Shown: one piece after another, positions 11,909-23,389 of the stretch | How the letters are laid out: each line of letters opens with the position of its first letter | Position numbering within the stretch: the stretch's first letter is position 1 | Assembly: GCA_037974665.1 (NCBI GenBank) | Contig: CM075769.1 | Coordinates: 80,003,190 to 80,067,189 of the forward strand | Reading direction: 5' to 3' | Length of the DNA stretch: 64,000 nt | Origin: Ehretia macrophylla | Taxonomy: Eukaryota; Streptophyta; Magnoliopsida; Boraginales; Ehretiaceae | Position numbers and translations under genes: made by a program | Notes under the pieces: model-generated | What the model saw: only the letters and a program-made list of their open reading frames with translations | Told to the model about the DNA's origin: nothing | The model's database searches: none

Positions 11909-12510
11909 TGTAAAAATATAACTAATTTCCCATAAACGTCTTAACAACAATCAAGTAGAAAGACAATACTACTCGTTATAACAATTCAATATAACACTTA
12001 CAAGATAATTGTCCCACTGTGTGCTCTCAAGAGTAGAGCTTCAATGGCTTCTGGACGTACAAGGAGAATAGAAGAAAAAAAGACTAACTTAGGATTGTGT
12101 TTGGAGTTGTGTTGTGGATGAAAATGATGAACTAATGCATGCCTATTTATAGAATTCAGCTAGCCCGCCATATGAGACTTTCCTATCAAACATTTCAATC
12201 TTGGTTGGCTTTACCAACCATGTTCAAAGTATTAGCCACCCATATTTATCACATGGGTGGCTACAATTGACCACATGGGTGGCTAGCATCTAAGTCAACT
12301 TCTAGGAAGTTTCCTTTGATCAAATTGGCTAACTTTTGCATTGCACCATCCCGACGTCATCTTAGGTAATTCCAAATTCCCGAACTTCTTTCTTGTAGCC
12401 ATCGCGATCTCTTTTGACCTCATCGACGTTTAAGTCGGAATCATTAATTTATGCTACCATATAATTAACGATACTTATTATGAAGAGGTGGATATTGACA
12501 TATATCAACA
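11909..12510 (-). repeat. Copia LTR, right copy (5' LTR on - strand)
   Basis: 602 bp, starting TGTAAAAAT directly after the primer site complement. On the - strand this is the promoter-bearing LTR. Confidence 0.93.
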
Positions 12511-12515
12511 CTAGG

Positions 12516-12552
12516 ATGGGTGACCCCCTGGGAAGTCCTCGTGTTGCACCCC
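12516..12552 (+). pseudogene. 5S rRNA, copy 10, 3' part
   Basis: Bases 83-119 of the split 5S copy, with no differences from the majority. It is followed by the usual T-rich terminator. It has no box A or start of its own and cannot be transcribed as 5S. Confidence 0.92.
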
Positions 12553-13108
12553 ATTTTCACTTTTTGTTCCATGGTTAGGTTTGCCAAGATACTTTATACA
12601 CCAAATCTCTATTATCGAATCCCACGGATCATTGGGAAAGACAACATCGCTTCACGTAGAGGCTGGGCTCGTAAACCGAGGGCGTAGGGTTTGTGACCAG
12701 GTCTCCGTCACTCCGGTGCCCATAAATTGTGATCCGTAAGGAGTTCGCGGTGCACAGCATACCATTGCAAAGCTCTCTGAGAGCTCTACGATGGGTGCAG
12801 CTAGCTTGCTCGCTGTGCCTATTTTTGGAGCCTAAAATCGAACGTTCTCATCAGTTTCAGGCCACTTTTCTTCATTTGTAATGCTTTTCCGTCGCGGATC
12901 GTACGTCGTGAACTATTAAAAGGACGAAAACCTGACTCGCGGGACATAAGAGGGCCCTACAATGCGTCGATATCACTTCTTGCGAGGATGCTGCGTTGTT
13001 GAAGTGGATGGGTTGTCGTTAAGCCCATTAGGCCTTTTGAATGGGCCATCTCTCTAGGCTGGGACTGTGAACCGTTAACACATATAGGAATTGTGCCCTC
13101 AACATGAC

Positions 13109-13227
13109 GGGTGCGATCATACCAGCACTAATGCATCGAATCTCATCAGAACTCCGAAGTTAAGCGTGCTTGGGTGAGAGTAGTACTAGGATGGGTGACC
13201 CCCTAAGAAGTCCTCGTGTTGCACCCC
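13109..13227 (+). rRNA. 5S rRNA, copy 11
   Basis: Full length with C28T, G31A, C35T, C67T, G97A and G98A. Box A is intact; the end of box C is changed. Confidence 0.92.
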
Positions 13228-13785
13228 ATTTTCAATTTTTTTTGCCATAGTTAGCGTTGCCAAGATACTTTATCCACCAAATCTCTATTACCGAATCCCA
13301 CGGAACATTGGGCAAGACAACATCGCTTCACGTAGAGGTTGGGCTCGCAAACCGAGGGCCTAGGGTTTGTGACCAGGTCTCCGTCGCTCCGGTGCCCATA
13401 AGTTTTGATCCGTAAGGAGTTACGTTGTGCACAACATACCATTGCAAAGCTTTTTGAGAGCTTTACGACAGGGGTAGCTAGCTTGCTCGCTGTGCCCATT
13501 TTTGGAGCCCAAAATCGAGCGTTCTCATCAGTTTCAGGCCACTTTTCTTCTTTTGCAATGCTTTTCCATCCCAGATCGTACGTCGTGAACTATTAAAAGG
13601 ACGACAACCTGACTCGCTGGACATCAGAGGGCCCTACAACGTGTCGATATCACGTCTTGCGAGGATGCTGCGTTGTTGAAGTGGATGGGTTGTCGTTAAG
13701 CCCATTAGGCCTTTTGAATGGGCCATCTCTCCAAGCTGGGACTGTGAACCGTTAACACATATAGGAATTGTGCCCTCAACATGAC

Positions 13786-13904
13786 GGGTTCGATCATACC
13801 AGCACTAATGCACCGGATCCCATCAGAACTCGGAAGTTAAGCGTGCTTGGGCGAGAGTAGTACTAGGATGGGTGACTCCGTGGGAAGTCCTCGTGTAGCA
13901 CCCC
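13786..13904 (+). rRNA. 5S rRNA, copy 12
   Basis: Full length with G5T, C47G, C92T, C95G and T112A. C47G is the mark of a subtype that dominates copies 27-36. Confidence 0.92.
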
Positions 13905-14464
13905 CTTTTCAATTTATTTTTTGCCTTGGTTAGGGTAGCCAACATACTTTATCCACCAAATCTCTATTACCGAATCCCACGGAACATTGGGCAAGACAAC
14001 ATCGCTTCACGTAGAGGCTGGGCTCGCAAACCGAGGGAGTAGGGTTTATGACCAGGTCTCGCTCGCTCCGGTGCCCATAACTTTTGATCCGTAAGGAGTT
14101 ACGCGGTGCACAGCATACCGACGCAAAGCTCTCTGAGAGCTCTATGACGGGGGCAGCGAGCGCGCTCGTTGTGCCCATTTTTGGAGCCCAAAATCGAACA
14201 TTCTCATCAGTTTCAGGCCACTTTTCTTCTTTTGCAATGCTTTTCCGTCCCGGATCGTACATCGTGAACTATTAAAAGGACGACAACCTGACTCGCAGGA
14301 CATCAGAGGGCCCTACAACGTGTCGATATCACGTCTTGTAAGGATGCTGCGTTGTTGAAGTGGATGGGTTGTCGTTAAGCCCATTAGGCCTTTTGAATGG
14401 GCCATCTCTCTAGGATGGGACTGTGAACCGTTAATACATATAGGAATTGTGCCCTCAACATGAC

Positions 14465-14583
14465 GGGTGTGATCGTACCAGCAATAATGCACCGGATCCC
14501 ATCAGAACTCGGAAGTTAAGCGTGCTTGGGCGAGAGTAGTACTAGTATGGGTGACTCCTTGGGAAGTCCTCATGTTGCACCCC
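14465..14583 (+). rRNA. 5S rRNA, copy 13
   Basis: Full length with C6T, A11G, C20A, C47G, G82T, C92T, C95T and G108A. Three of these are in box C, so it is probably weak or inactive. Confidence 0.91.
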
Positions 14584-15142
14584 CTTTTCAATTTTTTTTT
14601 ACCCTGGTTAGGGTTGCCAACATACTTTATCCACCAAATCTCTATTACTGAATCCTACGGAACATTGGGCAAGACAACATCGCTTCACGTAGAGGCTGGG
14701 CTCGCAAACCGAGGGCGTAGGGTTTATGACCAGGGGTCTGTCGCTTCGGTGCCCATAACTTTTGATCCGTAAGGAGTTACGCGGTGCACAGTATACCGTT
14801 GCAAAGCTCTCTGAGAGCTCTACGACGGGGGCAGCGAGAGTGCTCGCCATGCCCATTTTTGGAGCCCAAAATCGAAAGTTCTCATCAGTTTCAGGCCACT
14901 TTTCTTCTTTTGCTATGTTTTTCCGTCCCGGATCGTACGTCGTGAACTATTAAAAGGATGACAACGTTACTCACGGGACATTAGAGGGCCCAACAATGCA
15001 TCGATATCACGTCTTGCGAGGATGTTGCGTTGTTAAAACGGATGGGTTGTCGTTAAGCCCATTGGGCCTTTTGAATGGGCCATCTCTCTAGGCTGGGACT
15101 GTGAACCGTTAACACATAAAGGAATTGTGCCATCAACATGAC

Positions 15143-15261
15143 AGGTGTGATCATACCAACACTAATGCACCGGATCCCGTTAGAACTCCGAAGTTAAGCG
15201 TGCTTGGGCGAGAGTAGTACTAGAATGAGTGACCCCCTGGGAAGTTCTCGTGTTGCACCCC
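15143..15261 (+). rRNA. 5S rRNA, copy 14
   Basis: Full length with G1A, C6T, G17A, A37G, C39T, G82A, G86A and C104T. The first base of the transcript and box C are both altered. Confidence 0.91.
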
Positions 15262-15818
15262 CTTTTCAATTTTTTTTGCCCTGGTTAGGGTTGCCAAGAT
15301 ACTTTATCCACCAAATCTCTATTACCGAATCACACGGAACATTGAGCAAGACAACTTCGCATCACGTAGAGCCTGGGCCCGCAAATCGAGGCCGTAGGGT
15401 TTGTGACCAGGTCTCCGTCGCTCCGGTGCCCATAACTTTTGATCCGTAAGGAGTTACGTGGCGTACAGCATACCGTTGCAAAGCTCTCTGAGAGCTCTAC
15501 GACGGGGGCAGCCAGCTTGCTCGCTTTGCCCATTTTTGGAGCACAAAATCGAACATTTTCATCAGTTTCAGGCCACTTTTCTTCTTTTGCACTTTTTTTC
15601 CTTCCCGGATCGTACGTCGTGAACTGTTAAAAGGACGACAACCTGACTCGCGGGACATCAGAGGGCCCTAAAATGTGTCGATATCACGTCTTGCGAGGAT
15701 GCTGCGTTGTTGAAGTGGATGGGTTGTCGTTAAGCCTATTAGGCCTTTTGAATGGGCCATCTCTCTAGGCTGGGACTGTGAACCGTTAAAACATATAGGA
15801 ATTGTGCCTCAACATGAC

Positions 15819-15937
15819 GGGTGCGATCATACCAGCACTAATGCACCGGATCCCATCAGAACTCTGAAGTTAAGCGTGCTTGGGTGAGAGTAGTACTAGG
15901 ATGGGTAATCCCCTGGGAAGTCCTCGTGTTGCACCCT
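15819..15937 (+). rRNA. 5S rRNA, copy 15
   Basis: Full length with C47T, C67T, G89A and C91T. It pairs with copy 20 in the duplicated four-unit block; both carry C47T and 'caccctcttttc' at the end. Confidence 0.92.
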
Positions 15938-16495
15938 CTTTTCAATTTTTTTTGCCCTGGTTAGGGTTTCCAAGATACTTTATCCATCAAATCTCTATTA
16001 CCGAATCCAACGGAACATTAGGCAAGCCAACATCGCTTCACGTAGAGGCTGGGCACGCAAACCAAGGGTGTAGGGTTTGTGACCAGGTCTATGTCGCTCT
16101 GGTGCCCATAACTTTTGATCCGTAAGGAGTTACGCGGCGCACAGCATAACGTTGCAAAGCTCTCTAAGAGCTCTATGACAGGGGCAGCCATCTTGCTCGC
16201 TGTGCCCATTTTCGGAGCCCAAAATCGAACGTTTTCATCAGTTTCAGGCCATTTTTCTTCTTTTGCTCTGTTTTTCCGTCCCGGATCGTACGTCGTGAAC
16301 TGTTAAAAGGATGAAAACCTGACTCGCTGGACATCAGAGGGCCCTACAACGTGTCGATATCACGTCTTGCGAGGATGCTGCGTTGTTGAAGCGGATGGGT
16401 TGTCGTTAAGCCCATCGGGCCTTTTGAATGGGCCATCTCTCTAGGCTAGTAGTGTGAACCGTTAACACATATAGGAATTGTCCCATCAACATGAC

Positions 16496-16614
16496 AGGTG
16501 CGATCATACCAGCACTAATACACTAGATCCCATCAAAACTCCGAAGTTAAGCGTGCTTGGGCGAGAGTAGTACTAGGATGGGTGACCCCCTAGGAAGTCC
16601 TCGTGTTGCACCCC
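16496..16614 (+). rRNA. 5S rRNA, copy 16
   Basis: Full length with G1A, G25A, C29T, G30A, G41A and G97A. It pairs with copy 21; both follow the unusual 'ctaggctagtagtgtg' upstream variant. Confidence 0.92.
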
Positions 16615-17171
16615 CTTTTCAATTTTTTGTGCCATTCTTAGGGTTGCCAAGATACTTTATCCACCAAATCTCAATTACCGAATCCCACGGAACATTGGGC
16701 AAGACAACATCGCTTCACATAGAGGCTGGGCATGCAAACCGAGGGTGTAGGGTTTGTGACCAGGTCTCGTTCACTCCGGTGCCCATAACTTTTGATCCGT
16801 AAGGAGTTACACGGCGCACAGTATAACGTTGCAAAGCTCTCTGAGAGCTCTACGATTGGGACAGCCAGCTTGCTTGCTGTGCCCATTTTTGGAGCCCAAA
16901 ATCGAACGTTTTCATCAGTTTCAGGCCACTTTTCTTCTTTTGCTCTATTTTTCCCTCCCGGATCGTACATCGGGAACTTTTAAAAGGATGACAACCTGAC
17001 CCGCGGGACATCAGAGGGCCTACAACGTGTCGATATCACATCTTGCGAGGATGCTGTGTTGTTGAAGCAGATGGGTTGTGGTTAAGCCCATTGGGCCTTT
17101 TGAATGGGCCATCTCTCTAGGCTGGGAGTGTGAACCGATAACACATATAGGAATTGTCCACTCAACATGAC

Positions 17172-17290
17172 GGGTGTGATCATACCAGCACTAATGCACC
17201 GGATCACATCAAAACTCCGAAGTTAAGCGTGCTTGGGCGAGAGTAGTACTAGGATGGGTGACCCCTTGGGAAGTCCTCATGTTGCACCCC
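17172..17290 (+). rRNA. 5S rRNA, copy 17
   Basis: Full length with C6T, C35A, G41A, C95T and G108A. The spacer after it has lost about 178 bp. It pairs with copy 22. Confidence 0.92.
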
Positions 17291-17670
17291 CTTTTCAATT
17301 TTTTTTGCCTAGGTTAGGGTTGCCAAGATACTTTATCCACCAATTCTCTACGACGGGGGCAGCCAGCTTGCTTGCTGTGCCCATTTTTGGAGCCCAAAAT
17401 CGAACGTTTTCATTATTTTCAGGCCACTTTTCTTCTTTTGCAATGTTTTTACGTCCCGGATCGTACGTCGTGAACTGTTAAAAGGACAATAACCTGACTC
17501 GTGGGACATCAAAGGGTGCTACAATGTGTCGAAATCACGTCTTGCGAGGATGCTGCATTGTTGAAGCAGATGGGTTGTTGTTAAGCACATTGGGCCTTTT
17601 GAATGGGCCATCTCTCTAGGCTGGGATTGTGAACCGTTAACACATGTAGGAATTGTGCCCTTAACATGAC

Positions 17671-17789
17671 GGGTGCGATCATACCAGTACTAACGCACCA
17701 GATCACATCAGAACTCCGAAGTTAAGCGTGCTTGGGCGAGAGTAGTACTAGGATAGGTGACCCCCTGGGAAGTCCTCGTGTTTCACCCC
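17671..17789 (+). rRNA. 5S rRNA, copy 18
   Basis: Full length with C18T, T24C, G30A, C35A, G85A and G113T. It lies only 499 bp after copy 17 and pairs with copy 23. Both have 'acatgtaggaattgtgccctt' style upstream signals. Confidence 0.92.
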
Positions 17790-18346
17790 CTTATCAATTT
17801 TTTTTGCCCTGGTTAGGGTTGTCAAGATACTTTATCCACCAAATCTCTATTACCGAATCCCACGGAACATTGGGCAAGACAACTTCGCTTCACGTAGAGG
17901 CCGGCCCGCAAACCGAGGGCGTAGGTTTAGTGACTAGGTCTCCGTCGCTCCGGTGCCCATAACTTTTTATCCGTAAAGAGTTACGTAGCGCACAATATAC
18001 CGTTGCAAAGCTCTCTGAGAGCTCTACGACGGGGGTAGCCAGCGTGCTCGCTGTGCCCATTTTTGGAGCCCAAAATTGAACGTTTTCATCAGTTTCAAGC
18101 CACTTTTCTTCTTTTGCTCTGTTTTTCCGTCCCAGATCGTACGTCGTGGACTTTTAAAACGTTGACAGCCTGACTCGCGGGACATCAGGGGTCCCTACAA
18201 TGTATCAATATCAAGTCTTGCGAGGATGCTGCGTTGTTGAAGTGGATGGGTTGTCGTTAAGCCCATTTGGCCTTCTGAATAGGCCATCTCTCTAGGCTGG
18301 GACTATGAACCGTTAACACATATAGGAATTGTGTCCTCAACATGAC

Positions 18347-18465
18347 TGGTGCGATCATACCAGCACTAATGCACCGGATCCCATCAGAACTCGGAAGTTA
18401 AGCGTGCTTGGGCGAGAATACTACTAGGATGGGTGACTCCCTGGGAAGTCCTCGTGTTGCACCCC
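18347..18465 (+). rRNA. 5S rRNA, copy 19
   Basis: Full length with G1T, C47G, G72A, G75C and C92T. The spacer behind it contains the 262-bp stretch found again, unchanged, behind copy 26. Confidence 0.92.
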
Positions 18466-19022
18466 CTTTTCAATTTTTTTTGCCCTGGTTATGGTTGCCA
18501 AGATACTTTATCCACCAAATCTCTATTACCGAATCCCACGGAACATTGGGCAAGACAACATCGCTTCACGTAGAGGCTGGGCTCGCAAACCGAGGGCGTA
18601 GGGTTTGTGACCAGGTCTTCGTCGCTCCGGTGCCCATAAGTTTTGATCCGTAAGGAGTTACGCGGTGCACAGCATACCGTTGCAAAGCTCTCTGATAGCT
18701 CTACGACGGGGGTAGCCAACTTCCGCGCTGTGCCCATTTTTGGAGCCCAAAATCGATTGTTTTCATCAGTTTCGGGCCACTTTTCTTCTTTTGCAATGTT
18801 TTTCCATCCCAGATCGTACGTCGTGAGCTTTTAAAAGGATGACAACCTAACTCACGGGACATTAGAGGGCTTTACAATGCGTCGATATCACGTCATGCGA
18901 GGATGCTGCGATGTTGACGTGGATCGGTTGTCGTTAAGCCCATTGGGCCTTTTGAATGAGCCATCTCTCTTGGCTGGGACTGTGAACCGTTAACACATAT
19001 AGGAATTGTGCCTCAACATGAC

Positions 19023-19141
19023 GGGTGCGATCATACCAGCAGTAATGCACCGGATCCCATCAGAACTCTGAAGTTAAGCGTGCTTGGACGAGAGTAGTAC
19101 TAGGATAGCTGACCCCATAGTAAGTCCTCGTGTTGCACCCT
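19023..19141 (+). rRNA. 5S rRNA, copy 20 (diverged)
   Basis: Full length with C20G, C47T, G66A, G85A, G87C, C95A, G97A and G99T. Five changes crowd box C and its edge. It is probably a pseudogene. Confidence 0.9.
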
Positions 19142-19699
19142 CTTTTCAATATTTTTTGCCTTGGTTAGGGTTGCCAAGATACTTTCTCCATCAAATCCCT
19201 ATTACCGAATCCCACGGAACATTAGGCAAGACAACATCGCTTCACGTCGAGGCTGGGCACGTAAACCGAGGGTGTAGGGTTTGTGACCAGGTCTCCGTCG
19301 CTCTGGCGCCCATAACTTTTGATCCGTAAGGAGTTACGCAGCGCACAGCATACCGTTGCAAAGCTCTCTGAGAGCTCTATGACGGGGGCAGCCAGCTTGC
19401 TTGCTGTGCCCATTTTTGGAGCCCAAAATCGAACGTTTTCATCAGTTTCAGGCCACTTTTCTTCTTTTGCTCTGTTTTTCCGTCCCGGATCGTACGTCGT
19501 GAACTGTTAAAAGGACGACAACCTGACTCGCGGGACATCAAAGGGCCCTACAACGTGTCGATATCACGTCTCGCGAGGATGCTGCGTTGTTGAAGCGGAT
19601 GGGTTGTCGTTAACCCGCTCGGGCCTTTTGAATGGGCCATCTCTCTAGGCTAGTAGTGTGAACCGTTAACACATATAAGAATTGTCCCCTCAACATGAC

Positions 19700-19818
19700 G
19701 GGTGCGATCATACCAGCACTAATGCATCGGATAACATCAAAACTCCGAAGTTAAGCGTGCGTGGGCGAGAGTAGTACTAGGATGGGTGACCCCCTGGGAA
19801 GTCCTCGTGTTGGACCCC
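19700..19818 (+). rRNA. 5S rRNA, copy 21
   Basis: Full length with C28T, C34A, C35A, G41A, T62G and C114G. T62G touches box A. Confidence 0.92.
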
Positions 19819-20375
19819 CTTTTCAATTTTTTTTGCCATTCTTAGGGTTGCCAATATATTTTATCCACCAAATCTCTATTACCGAATCCCACGGAACATT
19901 AGGCAAGACAACATCGCTTCACGTAGAGGCTGGGCACGCAAACCGAGGGTGTAGGGTTTGTGACCAGGTCTCTGTCGCTCCGGAGCCCGTAACTTTTGAT
20001 TCGTAAGGAGTTACACGGTGCACAGTATACCGTTGCAAAGCTCGCTGAGAGCTCACCGATGGGGGCAGCTAGCTTGCTCGCTGTGCCCATTTTTGGAGCC
20101 CAAAATCGAACGTTTTCATCAGTTTTCGGCCACTTTTCTTCTTTTGCTCTGTTTTTTCATCCCGGATCGTACATCGTGAACTTTTAAAAGGATGACAACC
20201 TGACTCACGGGACATCAGAGGGCCTACAACGTGTCGATATCACGTCTTGCGAGGATGCTGTGTTGTTGAAGCTGATGGGTTGTGGTTAAGCCCATTGGGC
20301 CTTTTGAATGGGCCATCTCTCTAGGATGGGAGTGTGAACCGATAACACATATAGGAATTGTCCACTCAACATGAC

Positions 20376-20494
20376 GGGTGCGATCATACTAGCACTAATG
20401 CACCGGATCACATCAAAACTCCAAAGTTAAGTGTGCTTGGGCGAGAGTAGTACTAGGATGGGTGACCCCTTGGGAAGTCCTCTTGTTGCACCCC
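20376..20494 (+). rRNA. 5S rRNA, copy 22
   Basis: Full length with C15T, C35A, G41A, G48A, C57T, C95T and G108T. The spacer after it carries the same ~178-bp deletion as the spacer after copy 17. Confidence 0.91.
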
Positions 20495-20875
20495 CTTTTC
20501 AATTTTTTTTGCCTAGGTTAGGGTTGCCAAGATACTTTATCCACCAAATCTCTACGACGGGGGCAGCTAGCTTGCTTGCTGTGCCCATTTTTGGCGCCCA
20601 AAATCGAACGTTTTCATCATTTTCAGGCCACTTTTCTTCTTTTGCAATGTTTTTTCCGTCCCGGATCGTACGTCTTGAACTGTTAAAAGGACAACAACCT
20701 AACTCGCTGGACATCAGAGGGCGCTACAATGTGTCGATATCACATCTTGTGAGGATGCTGCGTTGTTGAAGCAGATGGGTTGTTGTTAAGCCCATTGGGC
20801 CTTTTGATTGGGCCATCTCTCTAGGCTGGGATTGTGAACCGTTAACACATGTAGGAATTGTGCCCTTAACATGAT

Positions 20876-20994
20876 GGGTGCGATCATACCAGTACTAATG
20901 CACCAGATCACATCAGAACTCCGAAGTTAAGCGTGCTTGGGCGAGAGTAGTACTAGGATGGGTGACCCCGTGGGAAGTCCTCGTGTTGCACCCA
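20876..20994 (+). rRNA. 5S rRNA, copy 23 (first of the compact triplet)
   Basis: Full length with C18T, G30A, C35A, C95G and C119A. Box A is intact. The next 5S gene starts 182 bp downstream. Confidence 0.92.
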
Positions 20995-21057
20995 CTTTTC
21001 AATTTTTTTTGCCCTGGTTAGGGTTAACACAAGTAGGAATTGTGCCCTTAACATGGC

Positions 21058-21176
21058 GGGTGCGATCATACCAGTACTAACGCACCAGATCACATCAGAA
21101 CTCCGAAGTTAAGCGTGCTTGGTCGAGAGTAGTACTAGGATGGGTGACCCCGTGGGAAGTCCTCGTGTTGCACCCC
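21058..21176 (+). rRNA. 5S rRNA, copy 24 (middle of the compact triplet)
   Basis: Full length with C18T, T24C, G30A, C35A, G66T and C95G. The spacer on either side is only 63 bp, yet it keeps the T-run terminator and the upstream TATA-like and GC signals. Confidence 0.92.
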
Positions 21177-21239
21177 CTTTTCAATTTTTTTTGCCCTGGT
21201 TAGGGTTAACACATATAGGAATTGTGCCCTTAACATGAC

Positions 21240-21358
21240 GAGTGCGATCATACCAGTACTAACGCACCAGATCACATCCGAACTCCGAAGTTATGCGTGC
21301 TTGGGCGAGAGTAGTACTAGGATGGGTGACCCCGTGGGAAGTCCTCGTGTTGCACCCC
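21240..21358 (+). rRNA. 5S rRNA, copy 25 (last of the compact triplet)
   Basis: Full length with G2A, C18T, T24C, G30A, C35A, A40C, A55T and C95G. A55T is in box A. A normal-length spacer follows. Confidence 0.91.
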
Positions 21359-21915
21359 TTTTCAATTTTTTTTGCCCTGGTTAGGGTTGCCAAGATACTT
21401 TATCCACCTAATCTATATTACTGAATCCCACGGAACATTGGGCAAGACAACTTCGCTTCACGTAGAGGCTGGGCCCGCAAACCGAGGGCGTAGGGTTTGT
21501 GACTAGGACTCCGTCGCTCCGGTGCCCATAACTTCTGATCCGTAAGGAGTTACGGGGCGCACAACATACCGTTGCAAAGCTCTCTGAGAGCTCTACGACG
21601 GGGATAGCCAGCTTGCTAGGTGTGCCCATTTTTGGGGCCCAAAATCGAACATTTTCATCAGTTTTTAGCCACTTTTTGTCTTTTGCAATGTTTTATCGTC
21701 CCGGATCGTACGTCGTCAACTGTTAAAAGGACGACAACCTGACTCGCGGGACATAAGAGGGCGCTACAACGTCTCGATATCACGTCTTGTGAGGATACTG
21801 CGTTATTGAAGTGGATGTGTTGTCGTTAAGCCCATTGGGCCTTTTGAATGGGCCATCTCTCAAGGCTGGTGATGTCAACCGTTAACACATAAAGGAATTG
21901 TGCCCTCAACATGGC

Positions 21916-22034
21916 GGGTGCGATCATACCTGCACTAATGCACCAGATCACAACAGAACTCCGAAGTTAAGCGCGCTTGGGCGATAGTAGTACTATGATG
22001 GGTGACCCCCTGGGAAGTTCTCCTGTTGCACCAC
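21916..22034 (+). rRNA. 5S rRNA, copy 26 (strongly diverged)
   Basis: Full length with about 10 changes: A16T, G30A, C35A, T38A, T59C, G70T, G81T, C104T, G108C and C118A. It is probably a pseudogene. Confidence 0.9.
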
Positions 22035-22593
22035 GTTTTCAATTTTTTTTTGCCTTTGTTTAGGTTGCCAAGATACTTTATCCACCAAATCTCTATTACC
22101 GAATCCCACGGAACATTGGGCAAGACAACATCGCTTCACGTAGAGGCTGGGCTCGCAAACCGAGGGCGTAGGGTTTGTGACCAGGTCTTCGTCGCTCCGG
22201 TGCCCATAAGTTTTGATCCGTAAGGAGTTACGCGGTGCACAGCATACCGTTGCAAAGCTCTCTGATAGCTCTACGACGGGGGTAGCCAACTTCCGCGCTG
22301 TGCCCATTTTTGGAGCCCAAAATCAAACGTTTTCATCAGTTTCGGGCCACTTTTCTTCTTTTGCAATATTTTTTCATCCCGGATCATACGTCATGAACTG
22401 TTAAGAGGACAACAACTTTACTCGCGGGACATCAGAGGGCCCTACAACGTGTCGATATCACGTCTTGCGAGGATGCAGCGTTGTTGAAGTGGATGGGTTG
22501 TCGTTAAGCCCATTGGGCCTTTTGAATGGGCCATCTCTCTAGGCTGGGACTGTGAACCGTTAACACATATAGGAATTGTGCCCTCAACATGAC

Positions 22594-22712
22594 GGGTGCG
22601 ATCATACCAGCACTAATGCACCGGATCCCATCAAAACTCGGAAGTTAAGCGTGCTTGGCCGAAAGTAGTACTAGGATGGGTGACCCCCTGGGAAGTCCTC
22701 GTGTTGCACCTC
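22594..22712 (+). rRNA. 5S rRNA, copy 27
   Basis: Full length with G41A, C47G, G66C, G70A and C118T. Box C is intact. Confidence 0.92.
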
Positions 22713-23270
22713 CTTTTCCATTTTTTTTGCCCTGGTTAGGTTTTCCAAGATACTTTATCCACCAAATCTCTATTACGGAATCCCACGGAAAATTGGGCAA
22801 GATAACATCGCTTCACGTAGAGGCTAGGCTCGCAAACCGAGGGCGTAGGGTTTGTGGCCAGGTCTCTGTCACACCGGTGCCCATAACTTTTGATCCGTAA
22901 GGAGTTACGCGGTGCATAGCATACCGTTGCAAAGCTCTCTGAGAGCTCTATGACGGGGGTAGCTAGCTTGCTCGCTGTGCCCATTTTTCGAGCCCAAAAT
23001 CGAACGTTCTCATCAGTTTCAGGCCACTTTTCTTCTTTTACAATGTTTTTCCATCCCAGATCGTACGTCGTGAGCTATTAAAAGGACGACAACCTGACTC
23101 GCGGCACATCAGAGGGCCGTACAACGTGTCGATATCACGTCATGCGAGGATGCTGCGTTGTTGAACTGGATCGGTTGTCGTTAAGCCCATTGGGCCTTTT
23201 GAATGGGCCATCTCTCTAGGTTGGGACTGTGAACCGTTAACACATATAGGATTTGTGCCCTCAACATGAC

Positions 23271-23389
23271 GGGTGCGATCATACCAACACTAATGCACCG
23301 GATCCCATCAGAACTCGGAAGTTAAGCGTGCTTGGGCGAGAGTAGTACTAGGATGGGTGACCCCATGGAAAATCCTCGTGTTGCACCCC
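23271..23389 (+). rRNA. 5S rRNA, copy 28
   Basis: Full length with G17A, C47G, C95A, G99A and G102A. Box A is intact. Confidence 0.92.

Larger units (their letters stand above)
7170..12510 (-). mobile_element. Ty1/copia LTR retrotransposon inside a 5S gene
   Basis: A 5341-bp element with two 602-bp LTRs that begin TGTAAAAAT and end ATCAACA, flanked by the 5-bp duplication CTAGG (7165-7169 and 12511-12515). It lies on the - strand. The primer site complement TGATACCA (11901-11908) adjoins the right LTR, and a G-rich polypurine tract (- strand, 7772-7781) adjoins the left LTR. Gag and pol are recognisable in the copia order protease, integrase, reverse transcriptase, RNase H. By eye the LTRs differ at about 15 of 602 positions, which suggests an insertion on the order of one million years ago at commonly used plant rates. 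It is structurally complete but its coding part is broken in about two or three places. I cannot name the copia lineage with confidence. Confidence 0.95.
15700..21000 (+). repeat. Duplicated four-unit 5S block (copies 15-18 and 20-23)
   Basis: Copies 15, 16, 17 and 18 match 20, 21, 22 and 23 in order at constant offsets of 3204, 3204, 3204 and 3205 bp. They share private variants: 'ctagtagtgtg' before 16 and 21, 'gccattctta' after them, 'ttgtccactc' before 17 and 22, and the same ~178-bp spacer deletion (join at 17346-17350 and 20550-20554). Confidence 0.85.
20876..21358 (+). repeat. Compact 182-bp 5S mini-units
   Basis: Copies 23, 24 and 25 are 182 bp apart. About 494 bp of spacer is missing between GGTTAGG and GTTAACAC, and the same join occurs at 21021-21030 and 21201-21210. 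Each mini-unit keeps the gene, the terminator and the upstream signals. Confidence 0.92.
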
